Of a DNA stretch of 64,000 nt, positions 33,592-43,034 are shown piece after piece. A program made the translations under genes and the position numbers. Numbering within the stretch: position 1 is the stretch's first letter; each line of letters starts with the position of its first letter. Below the pieces are notes generated by a model. That model made no database searches, had not been told where the DNA came from, and saw nothing but the letters and a program-made list of their open reading frames with translations. Location of the stretch: positions 1 to 64,000 of the forward strand of contig NZ_JROM01000058.1 of NCBI RefSeq assembly GCF_000786655.1, read 5' to 3'. This stretch comes from Kocuria marina (GTDB taxonomy: Bacteria; Actinomycetota; Actinomycetes; Actinomycetales; Micrococcaceae).

Positions 33592-35262
33592 ATGACCGAC
33601 CCTTCGTCCACCGTGCACGCCGCGGCCGGCAGCTCGCCCGCCCTCGACCCGGGGCGGGACCCCGCGCCCGGCGGCCGACCGCCCTCGGGAACGTCCGGGC
33701 GCGACGGCGCACTGCTGCGGTTCCTGAACGGCGTCGAGTGGGTGGGCAACAAGTTGCCGCACCCGTTCTGGCTCTTCGTGATTCTCGCCGGTCTCGTGGC
33801 GGTGCTGTCCGCGGTACTCGCGACGGCCGGTGTCACCGCGCAGAACCCCGCGACCGGGGACGTGGAGACCGTTCACAACCTGCTGACGTCCGAGGGGCTG
33901 CAGGCCATGGTGGGCGACGCCGTGGAGAACTTCGCCTCCTTCCCGCCCCTGGGGGTGGTGATCACGGTTTTGCTGGGCGTGGCCGTCGCCGAACGCAGCG
34001 GGCTCATCAACACCGCGGTGAAACTCGTGGTCTCCCGCGTCTCGGCGGGATGGCTCACGTTCGTGCTCGCGCTCACGGGTGTCACCGGTTCCGTGGCCTC
34101 GGACGCGATCGTGGTGGTGCTGATCCCCCTGGGCGCGGCGGCGTTCAAGGCGGCCGGCCGCTCCGCCGTGCTGGGCGCGGTGATCGCGTTCGTCTCGTCC
34201 TCGGCCGGCTTCAACGCCTCGCTCGTGGTCAACCTGACCGATCCGCTGGTGGGCGGGATCACCTAGTCCGCGGCGCAGCTCGTGGATCCCGAGTACACGG
34301 TCTCCCCCATCGCCAACTACTTCTTCTCCGCGGCCTCCGCCGTGGTGCTCGCGCTCGTGATCACCCTGGTCTCGGAGACCGTCCTGACCCGGATGACCAA
34401 GAAGTACCACGCGGCGGAACGCTCCGAGGCGGAGGCCGCACGGGCGGCCGAGGCCGGCGACGGCGAGCACGCCGAGACCTTCACGGCCCAGACCCTGACG
34501 GTCACGTCCCGGCGGGAGACCACCGCCCTGTGGGCCGCCGTGGGAACGCTCGTCGCGGGCCTGGGCATCTACTTCACCCTGTTGTTCATCCCCGGCACAC
34601 CGTTCCCCGGGGAGGACGGCACCCCCCTGACCTCGGTGCTGATCAGCAGTGTCGCGGTGCCCATCGGGCTGCTGTTCTTTGTGTGCGGTATCGCTTACGG
34701 GATCGTGGCCGGGACCATCGACAAGGCCTCGGACGTGCCGCCCATGATGGCCTCCGCGATCACCCAGGTGGCACCCCTAATCGTGCTGTTCTTCGCGGCC
34801 GCCCAGTTCATCGCGTGGTTCGACTGGTCCAAAATGGGCACCGTACTGGCCATCAAGACCGCCGGGGTGCTCGGCTCCGCCGGGGTCCCGCCCGTGGTGC
34901 TCTTCGCGGGCATGGTGGTGCTGATCTCCGTGATCAACCTGTTCATCACGTCCGGCTCCGCACAGTGGACCCTCACCGCACCCGTGCTGGTGCCCATGTT
35001 TATGTACTTGTCCATCCCCCCGGAGACCACGCAGATGCTGTTCCGCATCGGGGATTCCCCGTCCAACGTGCTCTCGCCGCTGAACCCGTTCTTCGCCATG
35101 ACCCTGGGCTTCATCCAGCGCTGGTACCCCAAGGCGGGGATCGGCACGCTCATGTCCATGGTGCTGCCCCTCTCCCTGGCCATGCTCGTGGTGTGGTTCC
35201 TGTTCTTCCTGGCCTGGTGGGGTCTGGGCATCCCGCTCGGACCCGGCTCCCCCACGCGCTGA
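33592..35262 (+). pseudogene. abgT: AbgT-family transporter interrupted by in-frame TAG
   Basis: The family imports p-aminobenzoyl-glutamate or exports antimetabolites through an inverted-repeat membrane fold. The reading frame starts at ATG 33592, stops at TAG 34264-34266 after 224 residues (NLTDPLVGGIT), and resumes in the same frame as SAAQLVDPEYTVSPIANYFF to a normal end at 35262. The total of about 556 codons is close to family size. Both halves are otherwise well conserved, with no other stop or shift, so the lesion looks recent; CAG to TAG fits. A GTG at 34282 could restart the second half, but half-transporters are not expected to work. A sequencing error is the main alternative. Confidence 0.8.
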
Positions 35263-35477
35263 CGCCGCAATGTTCATGGACACTTCGCTCGTTGTCCCCC
35301 AAAAGGAACAGTGTTGTCCCCTTAAGAGTTCGACGCCGCCATGAACCGCGTTCTCCCATGTCACCGCAGGTTTGCGCGAGGACGGAACTGCGTTCTATGA
35401 AAATGAAAAATCACGGGTTGATTAACAACGCGGATGTGGCATTGCAGCGACCCGGATAAGTTGTCAGTCTGTTTGCT
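35263..35477. other. AT-richer intergenic stretch before lipoprotein genes
   Basis: These 215 bp contain no gene. The direct repeat GTTGTCCCC occurs twice near 35293-35322, and an AT-rich block near 35400-35435 probably belongs to the promoter of the following lipoprotein. A TAAGTT -10-like element lies about 20 bases before its ATG. Confidence 0.35.
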
Positions 35478-36266
35478 ATGGCGAAGACGACATCACCTCG
35501 GACATGGCTGACCACCCTTGCCCTGGTCGGGGCGTTCGCAGTGACCGGATGCGGGTCCAGCAACGATTCCGGCCCGGGCAACGACGCCGCCGGGGCCACC
35601 CAGGGGAGCACCCCGCAGGGCGGGGAGCAGACGAGCACCGACGCGAGCGGCACACAGCCCCAGTCCGGTGACTCGCCGTCCGGTGAGGCGCAGTCCGGCA
35701 CTCCGCAAGCCGGGGCGAGTGCCACGCCGGATGCCGACCACAGCGCGGACGTCTACGAGCTCACGGAGACGTACACGGATCCGGCGAAATTGTTCACGGT
35801 GAAGTACCCCAAGTCCTGGAAGGTCCAGAAGGACAACGGGTACCTGGAGTTGACCAGCCCGGACGGGAAGGTCCAGGGCAAGGTGGCCTCCACCAAGGTC
35901 CGCCCCCCCAAGGGCGATTGGTTCACCCGCCCCACCCACCCCCTGATCGGGGAGGAAACCGGGTTGAGCAAGCAGGTGGGCACCCAGGTGTTCACGTACT
36001 CCACCTACGTCCCGGCCCCGCCGCGTAGTGAGCGCACCGACTCGATCCTGTGGGGGCTCACGGAGTCCGGTGGCCAGGGCATCGTGTCCCTCCCGGGCGG
36101 GGACAAACGGGACGAGCTGTGGGCGGAGTTCTACTACGCCCCCGTGAACGAGGGGAACCGACCCCTGTCCCAGAGCCAAGGGGTCAAGCTGGTCAATCAG
36201 ATCAACGAGACGGACGAGGCCGGCACGGTGGACGCGATCCTCAAGTCCATCCGGGCCGTCCACTAG
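35478..36266 (+). CDS. Putative lipoprotein (paralogue 1)
   Basis: A 262-residue exported protein. A lipobox (AFAVTGC, cysteine about residue 25) ends a typical signal peptide, so it should be anchored to the outer face of the membrane. A Ser/Thr/Gly/Gln-rich spacer runs to about residue 90. A globular domain follows (YELTETYTDPAKLFTVKYPK, SWKVQKDNGYLELTSPDGKV), which resembles PsbP/LpqN-like beta-sheet folds only in general style. The next gene encodes a clear paralogue. Function unknown. Confidence 0.7.
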   Translation: MAKTTSPRTWLTTLALVGAFAVTGCGSSNDSGPGNDAAGATQGSTPQGGEQTSTDASGTQPQSGDSPSGEAQSGTPQAGASATPDADHSADVYELTETYTDPAKLFTVKYPKSWKVQKDNGYLELTSPDGKVQGKVASTKVRPPKGDWFTRPTHPLIGEETGLSKQVGTQVFTYSTYVPAPPRSERTDSILWGLTESGGQGIVSLPGGDKRDELWAEFYYAPVNEGNRPLSQSQGVKLVNQINETDEAGTVDAILKSIRAVH

Positions 36267-36322
36267 GGACGACCCGCCTGCAGTTCGTCGAGGCGGGGCA
36301 AAGAGCGCGGGGAGAGTGGCCG

Positions 36323-36370
36323 GTGCGGTCATTCCGGTGGGTTGCCGGGATGACCGCACTGATGTTTTTT
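36323..36370 (+). terminator. Rho-independent terminator
   Basis: Ten-base arms GTGCGGTCAT / ATGACCGCAC (36323-36332, 36350-36359) are followed within six bases by six T. It separates the two lipoprotein genes, so each has its own promoter. Confidence 0.8.
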
Positions 36371-36518
36371 CGCGGGGTGATCCGAGTGGGCACGCCGATC
36401 CCATCACTCGAGAACACCCGTGCGACAACGGCAAACACTTAGGTGAACTACACCACAAGTGCATCACACTTTCCGGTTCACTATTGCAAACCCTATGGCT
36501 CGGATCCACGCTGGAGCC

Positions 36519-37385
36519 ATGACACACAACACAGCCCGCAACTGGGCCATCACCCTCGGTATCACGTCCGCCCTCGCCCTGACGGGGTGCACTGCCTCGA
36601 ACGGCGCGGCCACCCCCACGAGCTCCGATACCACCACGCACAGCACCGCACCGCCGCAATCGGGCGGGACCGCGACGTCGACTGCGGGCTCCACCGCGCC
36701 GTCGGCGACGTCGCCCGCCGGGTCCGTCGCGCCGTCGGCGACACAGCCCGGGGACTCCGGAACGACCGCACCGTCCACGCCCTCCGCGCCGGATGCGAGT
36801 TCCGAGCCGGTCGGGGCGCCCGGCGCTACCACTGCACCGGCCGAGCCCGCGCCGGGCGGCCAGACAGGTGACACGATCGCCCTGACCGAGACCTACACCG
36901 CGCCGGACGGGGCCTTCAGCATGAAGTATCCCGCCTCGTGGACCGCGAAGACGGATCAGGGGTACTTGGAGCTCACGAGCCCCACGGGCCAGGCGATGGG
37001 TCGGATCGCCACCACGGACGTGCGACCGCTGCGCGAGGACTGGTTCACGTCCCCCCGCTACACGGTGCCCGGTGAGACCACACCGTTGTCCGAGGACATC
37101 GGCGCGCAGGTGAGCACGTACTCCGCGTACCTCCGCAGCGACAAGGGTCCGGGCGACGACACCGTGCTCTTCGGCCTCTCACAGGTCAACTCCTCCGGCC
37201 TGGTGAGCCTGGCGGGAGGCGAGACGGGTCGCGAGTTGTGGGTCGAGTTCTCCACCGGCCCGGTCAACACGACCGGGAGGTTCGTCACCGATGAGGAACT
37301 GGTCGACATCCTGAACACCACGGTCGCCACACACCCGGACGTCCCCGCCATTCAGGCGATGCTGCACAGCATCTCCATGGACTGA
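36519..37385 (+). CDS. Putative lipoprotein (paralogue 2)
   Basis: A 288-residue lipoprotein with lipobox ALALTGC (cysteine near residue 23). A longer low-complexity spacer rich in T, S, A and P runs to about residue 120. It has the same C-terminal domain as the preceding gene (ALTETYTAPDGAFSMKYPAS, QGYLELTSPTGQAMGRIATT, VRPLREDWFTSP). The pair arose by tandem duplication, and the spacers have diverged most. ATG 36519 is chosen because the signal peptide begins there; GGAG lies close upstream. Function unknown. Confidence 0.7.
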   Translation: MTHNTARNWAITLGITSALALTGCTASNGAATPTSSDTTTHSTAPPQSGGTATSTAGSTAPSATSPAGSVAPSATQPGDSGTTAPSTPSAPDASSEPVGAPGATTAPAEPAPGGQTGDTIALTETYTAPDGAFSMKYPASWTAKTDQGYLELTSPTGQAMGRIATTDVRPLREDWFTSPRYTVPGETTPLSEDIGAQVSTYSAYLRSDKGPGDDTVLFGLSQVNSSGLVSLAGGETGRELWVEFSTGPVNTTGRFVTDEELVDILNTTVATHPDVPAIQAMLHSISMD

Positions 37386-37410
37386 CATGCGATTGGCCTG
37401 ACACACAACA

Positions 37411-37470
37411 TTCCAGGCACTGCGAAGCCCGGGAACACCACGTTCCCGGGCTTCGCGGTGCCTGAAACTT
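37411..37470. terminator. Long bidirectional hairpin at convergent gene ends
   Basis: Fifteen-base perfect arms (37422-37436 and 37442-37456) around ACCAC, extended by imperfect outer arms carrying AGGCAC / GTGCCT. It lies after the lipoprotein stop. Its outer sequence belongs to the repeat motif that fills the rest of this gap. Confidence 0.75.
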
Positions 37471-37697
37471 CTCCGGCGGGCTTCGGCGTGCCTCAAATGT
37501 TGGGGCTGTCCCTGAGGGGCGCCCGAATGGGTGCCGCGTGAATTCTTGGGCACGCGGAAGCCAGGATCGAAATTCTGGGCACCCTGGAGCCAGTATCCGG
37601 CGAGGGAGTGGCTTTGGAGTGCCTAGGAAATCGTGCCTGGCTTTAGCTGCCCCAGAAATCGCCGGTGGCTTCGGAGTGCCTCGAAGTGCGCGGATGG
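37461..37697 (-). repeat. Intergenic degenerate repeat array, copy A (minus orientation)
   Basis: Read on the minus strand, 28-34-base units follow one another. Three share a core like GAGGCACTCCAAAGCC preceded by TTTC or CTTC. They are followed by two units in the opposite sense containing TACTGGCT and CTGGCTTCCGCGTGCCC. Two further units of the same motif (TTTGAGGCACGCCGAAGCC) lie near 37478-37500. The same ordered array occurs at 51241-51572 and 52081-52240. No coding potential is evident. Nature unknown. Confidence 0.75.
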
Positions 37698-37741
37698 CCT
37701 GCCGGGCCCGAGAGCTGCGGCGCGACGCCGGCCCTCGGCGG

Positions 37742-38575
37742 CTACTTCCGGAACGCCTCCAGCAGGGCCTTGCTGCCGGCGGCGAGCAGAGCGACGTCGG
37801 CGCCCACGTTCACGAAGTCCGCGCCCGAAGCGAGGTAGTCCCGCGCCTGGTCCTGGGCGAACGCGTTGACGCCCACGAACTTGCCTGCGGCCTTCACCTC
37901 CGGGATCACGTGCTTCACGGCGGCCACGACGTCCGGGTGGGTCTGCTGACCGAGCAACCCCATGGACGCGGCGAGGTCCGACGGGCCGATGAACACACCG
38001 TCCACGCCGTCCACGGCGGCGATCGCGGCGGCGTTCTCCACGGCAGCAGCGGACTCCGCCTGAACGATCAGCGTGATGGTCTCGCGTGCCCGGGTCAGGT
38101 ACCCAGGGATCCGGTTCCACCGGCCGGAGCGGGCCAGGGCGGAGCCGACGCCGCGCACACCCCCGGGCGGATAGGCCACCGCCCGAGCGGCGGCCTGCGC
38201 CTCTTCGACCGAGTCGACCATGGGCACCACGAGCGACTGGGCCCCGAGGTCCAGGTACTGCTTGATGAGCACCTCGCTGTTCTCGGGGACCCGCACGACC
38301 CCGAGCGTGGGGTAGGCGGCGATCGCGCGCAGCACGGACTGGATGGTCTCGAGCGACAGCGGCGAGTGCTCGCCGTCGATCAGCAGGTAGTCGAAACCGG
38401 TCCCGGCCAGGATCTCCGCGGCCGCGGGATCCCCGGAGGAGTGAAACATCCCGATCACGGGCTGCTCACCGGAGGCCAGCGGGAAGAGGTCCTTGAGGCT
38501 CGGCAGCACACCGGGCAGGTTGGGAGCGTCCTCCGCGCGGAACGCGTGGAGCAGATCGTTCACTCGAACCGACAT
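37742..38575 (-). CDS. hpaI: 4-hydroxy-2-oxoheptane-1,7-dioate aldolase
   Basis: Last step of the homoprotocatechuate pathway: retro-aldol cleavage giving pyruvate and succinic semialdehyde. A class II, metal-dependent HpcH/HpaI TIM barrel of 277 residues. The key residues of the family are visible in order: His in IDGEHSPLS, Arg in VVRVPENS, Glu in IVQAESA, and Asp in IGPSDLAASMG. The start (ATG 38573-38575) overlaps the end of hpaH by 16 bases, indicating coupling. It is the last gene of the hpa operon before the repeat-filled convergent gap. Confidence 0.92.
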   Translation of the reverse strand: MSVRVNDLLHAFRAEDAPNLPGVLPSLKDLFPLASGEQPVIGMFHSSGDPAAAEILAGTGFDYLLIDGEHSPLSLETIQSVLRAIAAYPTLGVVRVPENSEVLIKQYLDLGAQSLVVPMVDSVEEAQAAARAVAYPPGGVRGVGSALARSGRWNRIPGYLTRARETITLIVQAESAAAVENAAAIAAVDGVDGVFIGPSDLAASMGLLGQQTHPDVVAAVKHVIPEVKAAGKFVGVNAFAQDQARDYLASGADFVNVGADVALLAAGSKALLEAFRK

Positions 38576-39345
38576 GTGATGGCCCCCAGATCTCCGTAAT
38601 CGGCGTGCACGGTGTCCCCGGGGTGGACCCACATGGGCTTGGTGAAGGAACCGGCCAGCACGATGCTCCCGGCGGGCAGGGTGTCGTCGTGCGCGGCCAG
38701 CTTGTTGCCCAGCCACGCCACACCGTTCGCGGGGTGGTTGAGCACGGCCGCGGCCACGCCGGTGTCCTCGAGGCTCTCGTTGCGGTACAGCAGCGCGGAG
38801 ACCCACCGCAGGTCCACGGCGTCCGGGGCCACGGGGTTGCCGCCGTAGACCATTCCGCCCAGGGCCGCGTTGTCCGAGATGGTGTCCACGATCGTGCGGC
38901 CCTCCATCTCGATGCGCGAGCTCAGGATCTCCAGCGCCGGGACCACGTACTCGGTCGCGCGCAGGACGTCGAAGATGGTCACGTTCGGCCCGGTCAGCTC
39001 GTCCCGGAGCACGAAGGCGAGTTCCACCTCGATGCGCACGTTGGAGTACTGGTCGTGGCGGATCACGGAGCCGTTCTCGTACACCTGGTCCGCGAAGATC
39101 GCCCCGTAGTCCGGTTCGGTGATGCCCGTGGCCTCCTGCATGACCTTGGACGTCAGCCCGATCTTGCGCCCCACCAGCCGACGTCCGGCGGCCTCGCTGC
39201 GGCGGCGCCACTCGTTCTGCACCGCGTAGGAATCCTCCACGGTCATCTCCGGGTACTGCTGCGTGAGCCGCGGAATCATGGTGCGCTCGCGCTCGGCCGC
39301 GGCCAGATCGTCCGCGATCTTAGTGATGCGTTCCTTCTCCAGCAT
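38560..39345 (-). CDS. hpaH: 2-oxo-hept-4-ene-1,7-dioate hydratase
   Basis: Adds water to 2-oxohept-4-enedioate, giving 4-hydroxy-2-oxoheptanedioate for HpaI. A 261-residue member of the hydratase/decarboxylase (MhpD/HpcG) family with a fumarylacetoacetase-like fold: VGRKIGLTSKVMQEATGITE, VRIEVELAFVLRDEL with acidic metal ligands, and AGSFTKPMWVHPGDTVHADY. The ATG at 39343-39345 has GAGGGAGA upstream. It overlaps hpaI and follows hpaD by 103 bp, a gap containing a GC-rich CGACGACGCC/GGCGTCGTCG hairpin that could modulate expression within the operon. Confidence 0.92.
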   Translation of the reverse strand: MLEKERITKIADDLAAAERERTMIPRLTQQYPEMTVEDSYAVQNEWRRRSEAAGRRLVGRKIGLTSKVMQEATGITEPDYGAIFADQVYENGSVIRHDQYSNVRIEVELAFVLRDELTGPNVTIFDVLRATEYVVPALEILSSRIEMEGRTIVDTISDNAALGGMVYGGNPVAPDAVDLRWVSALLYRNESLEDTGVAAAVLNHPANGVAWLGNKLAAHDDTLPAGSIVLAGSFTKPMWVHPGDTVHADYGDLGAITCRFE

Positions 39346-39448
39346 GGTGTCTCCCTCGCGTTGGTCGGGTATCACCGGCGACGACGCCGCTCGGGCGCCC
39401 CGCGCACGGAACGTCCCGGCGTCGTCGTCGGTGGTGGAAGCCGAATGG

Positions 39449-40615
39449 TCAGAGCTGGTGACCTAGCTTGTACTCGCCCTGCTTCCACTCGGGCATGGAC
39501 TCCTCGCCCTCGGAGGGGCGGGTGTAGGAGAAGCCGTCCGCGCCGATGGTCGCGGCGAGCTCGGACTCCTCGGTGCGGGCCACGACCTCCTGCGGGTTGC
39601 CGTCCAGGTCCAGCACGAGGGAGGCGTCCGTGTACCAGGACGGGACCACGGGGGTGCCCCACCAGTCGCGGCGCTGGTTGTCGTGGACGTCCCACGTGAC
39701 CACGGGGTTGTCCGGGTCACCCGTGTAGTAGTCCTGCGTGTAGATCTCCACGCGGTGCCCGTCCGGGTCGCGCAGGTAGAGGTAGAACGCGTTGGAGACA
39801 CCGTGGCGGCCGGGGCCGCGCTCGATCATGTCCGAGCGGCGCAGCGCACCCAGCTTGTCGCAGATCGCCAGGATGTTGTGCTTCTCGTGGGTCGAGAACG
39901 CCACGTGGTGCATCCGGGGACCGTCGCCGCCGGTCATGGCGGTGTCGTGCACGGTGGGCTTGCGGCGCATCCACGCGGCGTAGACCGTGCCCTCCTCGTC
40001 CTGGATGTCCTCGGTCACGCGGAAGCCCAGGTCCTGCATGAACTTGGTCGCGCGGGGGACGTCCGGGGTGACCTGGTTGAAGTGGTCCAGGCGCACCAGG
40101 GCACCGGGGGTGTAGAGGTCGTAACGCCACGCGAGACGCTCCACGTGCTCCACGTCGTGGAAGAACTCGTACGGGAAGCCCAGCGGGTCCTCCACGCGCA
40201 CGGAGTCACCGATGCCCTTGACGAAGCCGTCCTTCTTGCGCTCCACGCGGCAGCCGAGCTCCTGGTAGAACGCCTCGGCCTTGTCCAGGTCCTCCGGGGT
40301 GCGCACGCGGTAGGAGAACGCCGCCACGGCGGCCACCGGGCCCTGGCGCAGCACCAGGTTGTGGTGGATGAACTCCTCGAGCGAGCGCAGGTAGACGGTG
40401 TTCTCGTCCTCCTCGGTGACCGTGAGGCCGAGCACGTCCACGTAGAAGTCACGGGAACGCTTGAGGTCGGTGACCACGATCTCCATGTACGCGCAGCGCA
40501 GGATGTCCGGCGCGGGCACGGACGGGGTCTTGACGGGGTTGTCGGTGGTGATCGGAGCTTCCTGCGAAACGTAGAAGCCCGAGGACGTCATTGTCCGGTC
40601 AGCGGGATTCGTCAT
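39449..40615 (-). CDS. hpaD: Homoprotocatechuate 2,3-dioxygenase (extradiol)
   Basis: Cleaves 3,4-dihydroxyphenylacetate next to the diol to 5-carboxymethyl-2-hydroxymuconate semialdehyde. A type I (vicinal oxygen chelate) enzyme very similar to that of Brevibacterium fuscum. Paired N- and C-terminal VOC repeats are present, with the 2-His-1-Glu iron ligands in VRLDHFNQVTP, GPRMHHVAFSTHE and HRVEIYTQDYY. The C-terminal lid RRDWWGTPVVPSWYT is conserved. At 388 residues it has an extra stretch at the N-terminus relative to that homologue. AAGGAC precedes ATG 40615. It lies 49 bp after hpaE. Confidence 0.95.
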   Translation of the reverse strand: MTNPADRTMTSSGFYVSQEAPITTDNPVKTPSVPAPDILRCAYMEIVVTDLKRSRDFYVDVLGLTVTEEDENTVYLRSLEEFIHHNLVLRQGPVAAVAAFSYRVRTPEDLDKAEAFYQELGCRVERKKDGFVKGIGDSVRVEDPLGFPYEFFHDVEHVERLAWRYDLYTPGALVRLDHFNQVTPDVPRATKFMQDLGFRVTEDIQDEEGTVYAAWMRRKPTVHDTAMTGGDGPRMHHVAFSTHEKHNILAICDKLGALRRSDMIERGPGRHGVSNAFYLYLRDPDGHRVEIYTQDYYTGDPDNPVVTWDVHDNQRRDWWGTPVVPSWYTDASLVLDLDGNPQEVVARTEESELAATIGADGFSYTRPSEGEESMPEWKQGEYKLGHQL

Positions 40616-40664
40616 GATGTGTCCTTCTCGTGGGTGGTACCGGGTTGTAGGAGGAGGGGGACGC

Positions 40665-42200
40665 TCAGGCGTCCATCTTTTCGGCGGCGTCTTCCTGCTT
40701 GCCGAACACGGGGTTGTGCACCTCGCCCAGGTTGATGTGCACGGCCTGCTGGTCCGTGTAGAAATCGATCGAGCGGTAGCCGCCCTCGTGGCCCAGCCCG
40801 GAGGCCTTCACGCCGCCGAACGGGGTGCGCAGGTCACGCACGTTGTTGGAGTTGAGCCACACCATGCCCGCCTCCACGTTCTGCGCGAAGTTGTGGGCGC
40901 GCTTGAGGTCGCTCGTCCAGATGTAGGCGGCCAGGCCGTACTTGGTGTTGTTGGCCAGCTCGAGGGCCTCTTCCTCGGTGTCGAACGGGGTGATCGCCAC
41001 GACCGGGCCGAAGATCTCCTCCTGGAAGATCCGGGCGTCCGGCTTGACGTCCACGAACACCGTGGGGGCCACGTAGTTACCGGTCTCGAAGCCCTCGGGG
41101 CGGCCGCCACCGGCCACCAGACGGGCCTCCTGCTTGCCGATCTCCACGTAGGACATGACCTTCTCGTAGTGCTCCGGGTGCACGAGCGCGCCCACCTCGG
41201 TGGACGGGTCCGAGGGCAGACCCACCTTCACGCGCTTGGCCTGGGCCGCGTAGCGCTCCACGAACTCGTCGTAGATCCCGCGCTGGACCAGGATGCGCGA
41301 ACCCGCGGTGCAGCGCTCGCCGTTGAGGGAGAACACGCCGAAGATCGTGGCGTTGATTGCGCCCTCCAGATCGGCGTCGTCGAACACCACGGCCGGGGAC
41401 TTGCCGCCCAGCTCCATGGACAGACCCTTGAGGAAGGGCGCGGCGTTGCCGAAGATGATCTGCCCGGTGCGGGACTCGCCCGTGAACGAGATCAGCGGGA
41501 CGTCCGGGTGCTTCACGAGCGAGTCACCGGCGTAGCCCTCCTCGCCGTACCCGTTGACCAGGTTGAACACACCGGCCGGGACGCCGGCCTCCTCGAAGAT
41601 GCCCGGCCACAGGGACGCGGACAGGGGCGTGAACTCGGCCGGCTTGAGCACCACGGTGTTACCCGTGGCCAGGGCCGGACCCAGCTTCCAGGACTCGAGC
41701 ATGAACGGGGTGTTCCACGGGGTGATCAACCCGGCCACACCGATCGGCTTGCGGTTGACGTAGTTCACCTGGCGGCCGGGAACCTTGTAGGCGTCGTCGA
41801 TCTGGGCGACGATCAGGTCCGCGAAGAAGCGGAAGTTCTCCGCGGCGCGGCGCGCCTGACCCAGGGCCTGGGTGATGGGCAGACCGGAATCGTAGGACTC
41901 CATGGCGGCGAGTTGGTCACCGCGGGACTCCACGATGTCCGCGATCTTGTGCAGCACCCGCGAGCGCTCGCGGGGCAACATCTTGGGCCACGGGCCCTCG
42001 TCGAACGCCTTCTTGGCCGCGGCCACGGCGGCCTCGATGTCCGCCTTCTTGCCGGAGGCGGCCTTGATGTAGGGCTCGTTGGTCACGGGGTTGAGCACGT
42101 CGAACGTGTCCCCGTCCACGGAATCCACCCATTCGCCGTTGATGTAGTGGCGGATGGACTCGGGAAGGTTCTCGGGCTTGGTGTCCTGCAGAGCTGCCAT
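40665..42200 (-). CDS. hpaE: 5-carboxymethyl-2-hydroxymuconate semialdehyde dehydrogenase
   Basis: NAD-dependent oxidation of the HpaD product. A 511-residue aldehyde dehydrogenase: cofactor region ITPWNTPFMLESWKLGPALA, general-base glutamate in MELGGKSPAVVFDDAD, catalytic cysteine in LNGERCTAGSRI, and C-terminal PFGGVKASGLGHEGG. The start at ATG 42198-42200 has GGAGGAGTC upstream; the longer open frame is not needed. It sits in the operon between the GntR regulator and hpaD, which supports this substrate over other aldehydes. Confidence 0.92.
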   Translation of the reverse strand: MAALQDTKPENLPESIRHYINGEWVDSVDGDTFDVLNPVTNEPYIKAASGKKADIEAAVAAAKKAFDEGPWPKMLPRERSRVLHKIADIVESRGDQLAAMESYDSGLPITQALGQARRAAENFRFFADLIVAQIDDAYKVPGRQVNYVNRKPIGVAGLITPWNTPFMLESWKLGPALATGNTVVLKPAEFTPLSASLWPGIFEEAGVPAGVFNLVNGYGEEGYAGDSLVKHPDVPLISFTGESRTGQIIFGNAAPFLKGLSMELGGKSPAVVFDDADLEGAINATIFGVFSLNGERCTAGSRILVQRGIYDEFVERYAAQAKRVKVGLPSDPSTEVGALVHPEHYEKVMSYVEIGKQEARLVAGGGRPEGFETGNYVAPTVFVDVKPDARIFQEEIFGPVVAITPFDTEEEALELANNTKYGLAAYIWTSDLKRAHNFAQNVEAGMVWLNSNNVRDLRTPFGGVKASGLGHEGGYRSIDFYTDQQAVHINLGEVHNPVFGKQEDAAEKMDA

Positions 42201-42310
42201 GGGATGACTCCTCCAGTCGATGACTTCTGACGGGTTGCTTCTGATTGCGTGTTCTTGATGGACCGGGCGCGCCCGGCCGGTGGCCCGATCGGTACGGGTG
42301 GGTCGGTGGT

Positions 42311-43006
42311 TCACGAGCTCCGGCGCTGCGGCTCCTCGTGGGTGTCGGCGCGGCTGCTGAGGTAGCTGCGCAGGGTCGCGGAACGGTGCTGGCGCACGGC
42401 GCGCTCCACGGCGTCGGCCGGGGCGCGGGTCTCGATGAGGTGCAGGATGTGGTAGTGCTCGTTGACCGAGGCGCGCGCACGTTCTGGGATGAACGAGAAC
42501 GTGGAGGTGCGCAGGTGGTTGAGCCGTTCCCACTCGACCATCACGAGGTCGTTGAGACGTTCGTTGGGGCACCGGCAAGCGAGCACCCGGTGGAACTCGT
42601 GGTTGGTCTCGGTGAACGCCTGCGGGTCGAAGTTCTTCAGGGACGCCTCCAGGGAGACGTTGAGCTGGCGGGCGTGTGCGAGGTCCGCAGCGGTCATGTG
42701 CTCGGCGGACAGCGCGGTGGCCGCGCCCTCCAGCAGACCGAGGGTCTCCATGCTGTAGCGGTACTGCTCGCCGTTGACCATGGAAACCCGCGCACCCACG
42801 TTGCGTTCGAACGTCACGAGGCCCTCCGCCTCGAGCCTCCGGATGGCCTCGCGTACGGGCACCACGGACATGTCCAGGGTCTCCGCGATGCTCGCGAGCA
42901 CCAGGCGGTAGCCCGGTGAGAAGGCCTGGGTCATGATCTGGCTCTTGATCCAGTCGTAGGCGCGCTGTGCCTTGCTGGGGGCCCCGGTGGCCGTGGTGGT
43001 GGTCAT
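42311..43006 (-). CDS. GntR/FCD-family regulator of the hpa operon
   Basis: A 231-residue FadR-type regulator. The winged helix spans about residues 12-75 (PGYRLVLASIAETLDMSVVP, VREAIRRLEAEGLVTFER). An all-helical FCD ligand-binding domain includes the metal-site pattern NHEFHRVLACRCPNERL and ARASVNEHYHILHLIETRAP. It is embedded in the operon, 28 bp after hpaG, so it probably controls its own transcript. The AT-rich imperfect palindromes at 44599-44614 and 46205-46220 are candidate binding sites. The inducer is likely an aromatic acid or ring-cleavage product. Confidence 0.88.
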   Translation of the reverse strand: MTTTTATGAPSKAQRAYDWIKSQIMTQAFSPGYRLVLASIAETLDMSVVPVREAIRRLEAEGLVTFERNVGARVSMVNGEQYRYSMETLGLLEGAATALSAEHMTAADLAHARQLNVSLEASLKNFDPQAFTETNHEFHRVLACRCPNERLNDLVMVEWERLNHLRTSTFSFIPERARASVNEHYHILHLIETRAPADAVERAVRQHRSATLRSYLSSRADTHEEPQRRSS

Positions 43007-43034
43007 GGATTCCTCGGTTCGATGGGGGTCTCGG

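Noticed and set aside
34264-34266. Pyrrolysine or other recoding of TAG in abgT
   Set aside because: AbgT transporters do not use recoded residues and no pyl genes are seen; a simple nonsense mutation or sequencing error is enough.
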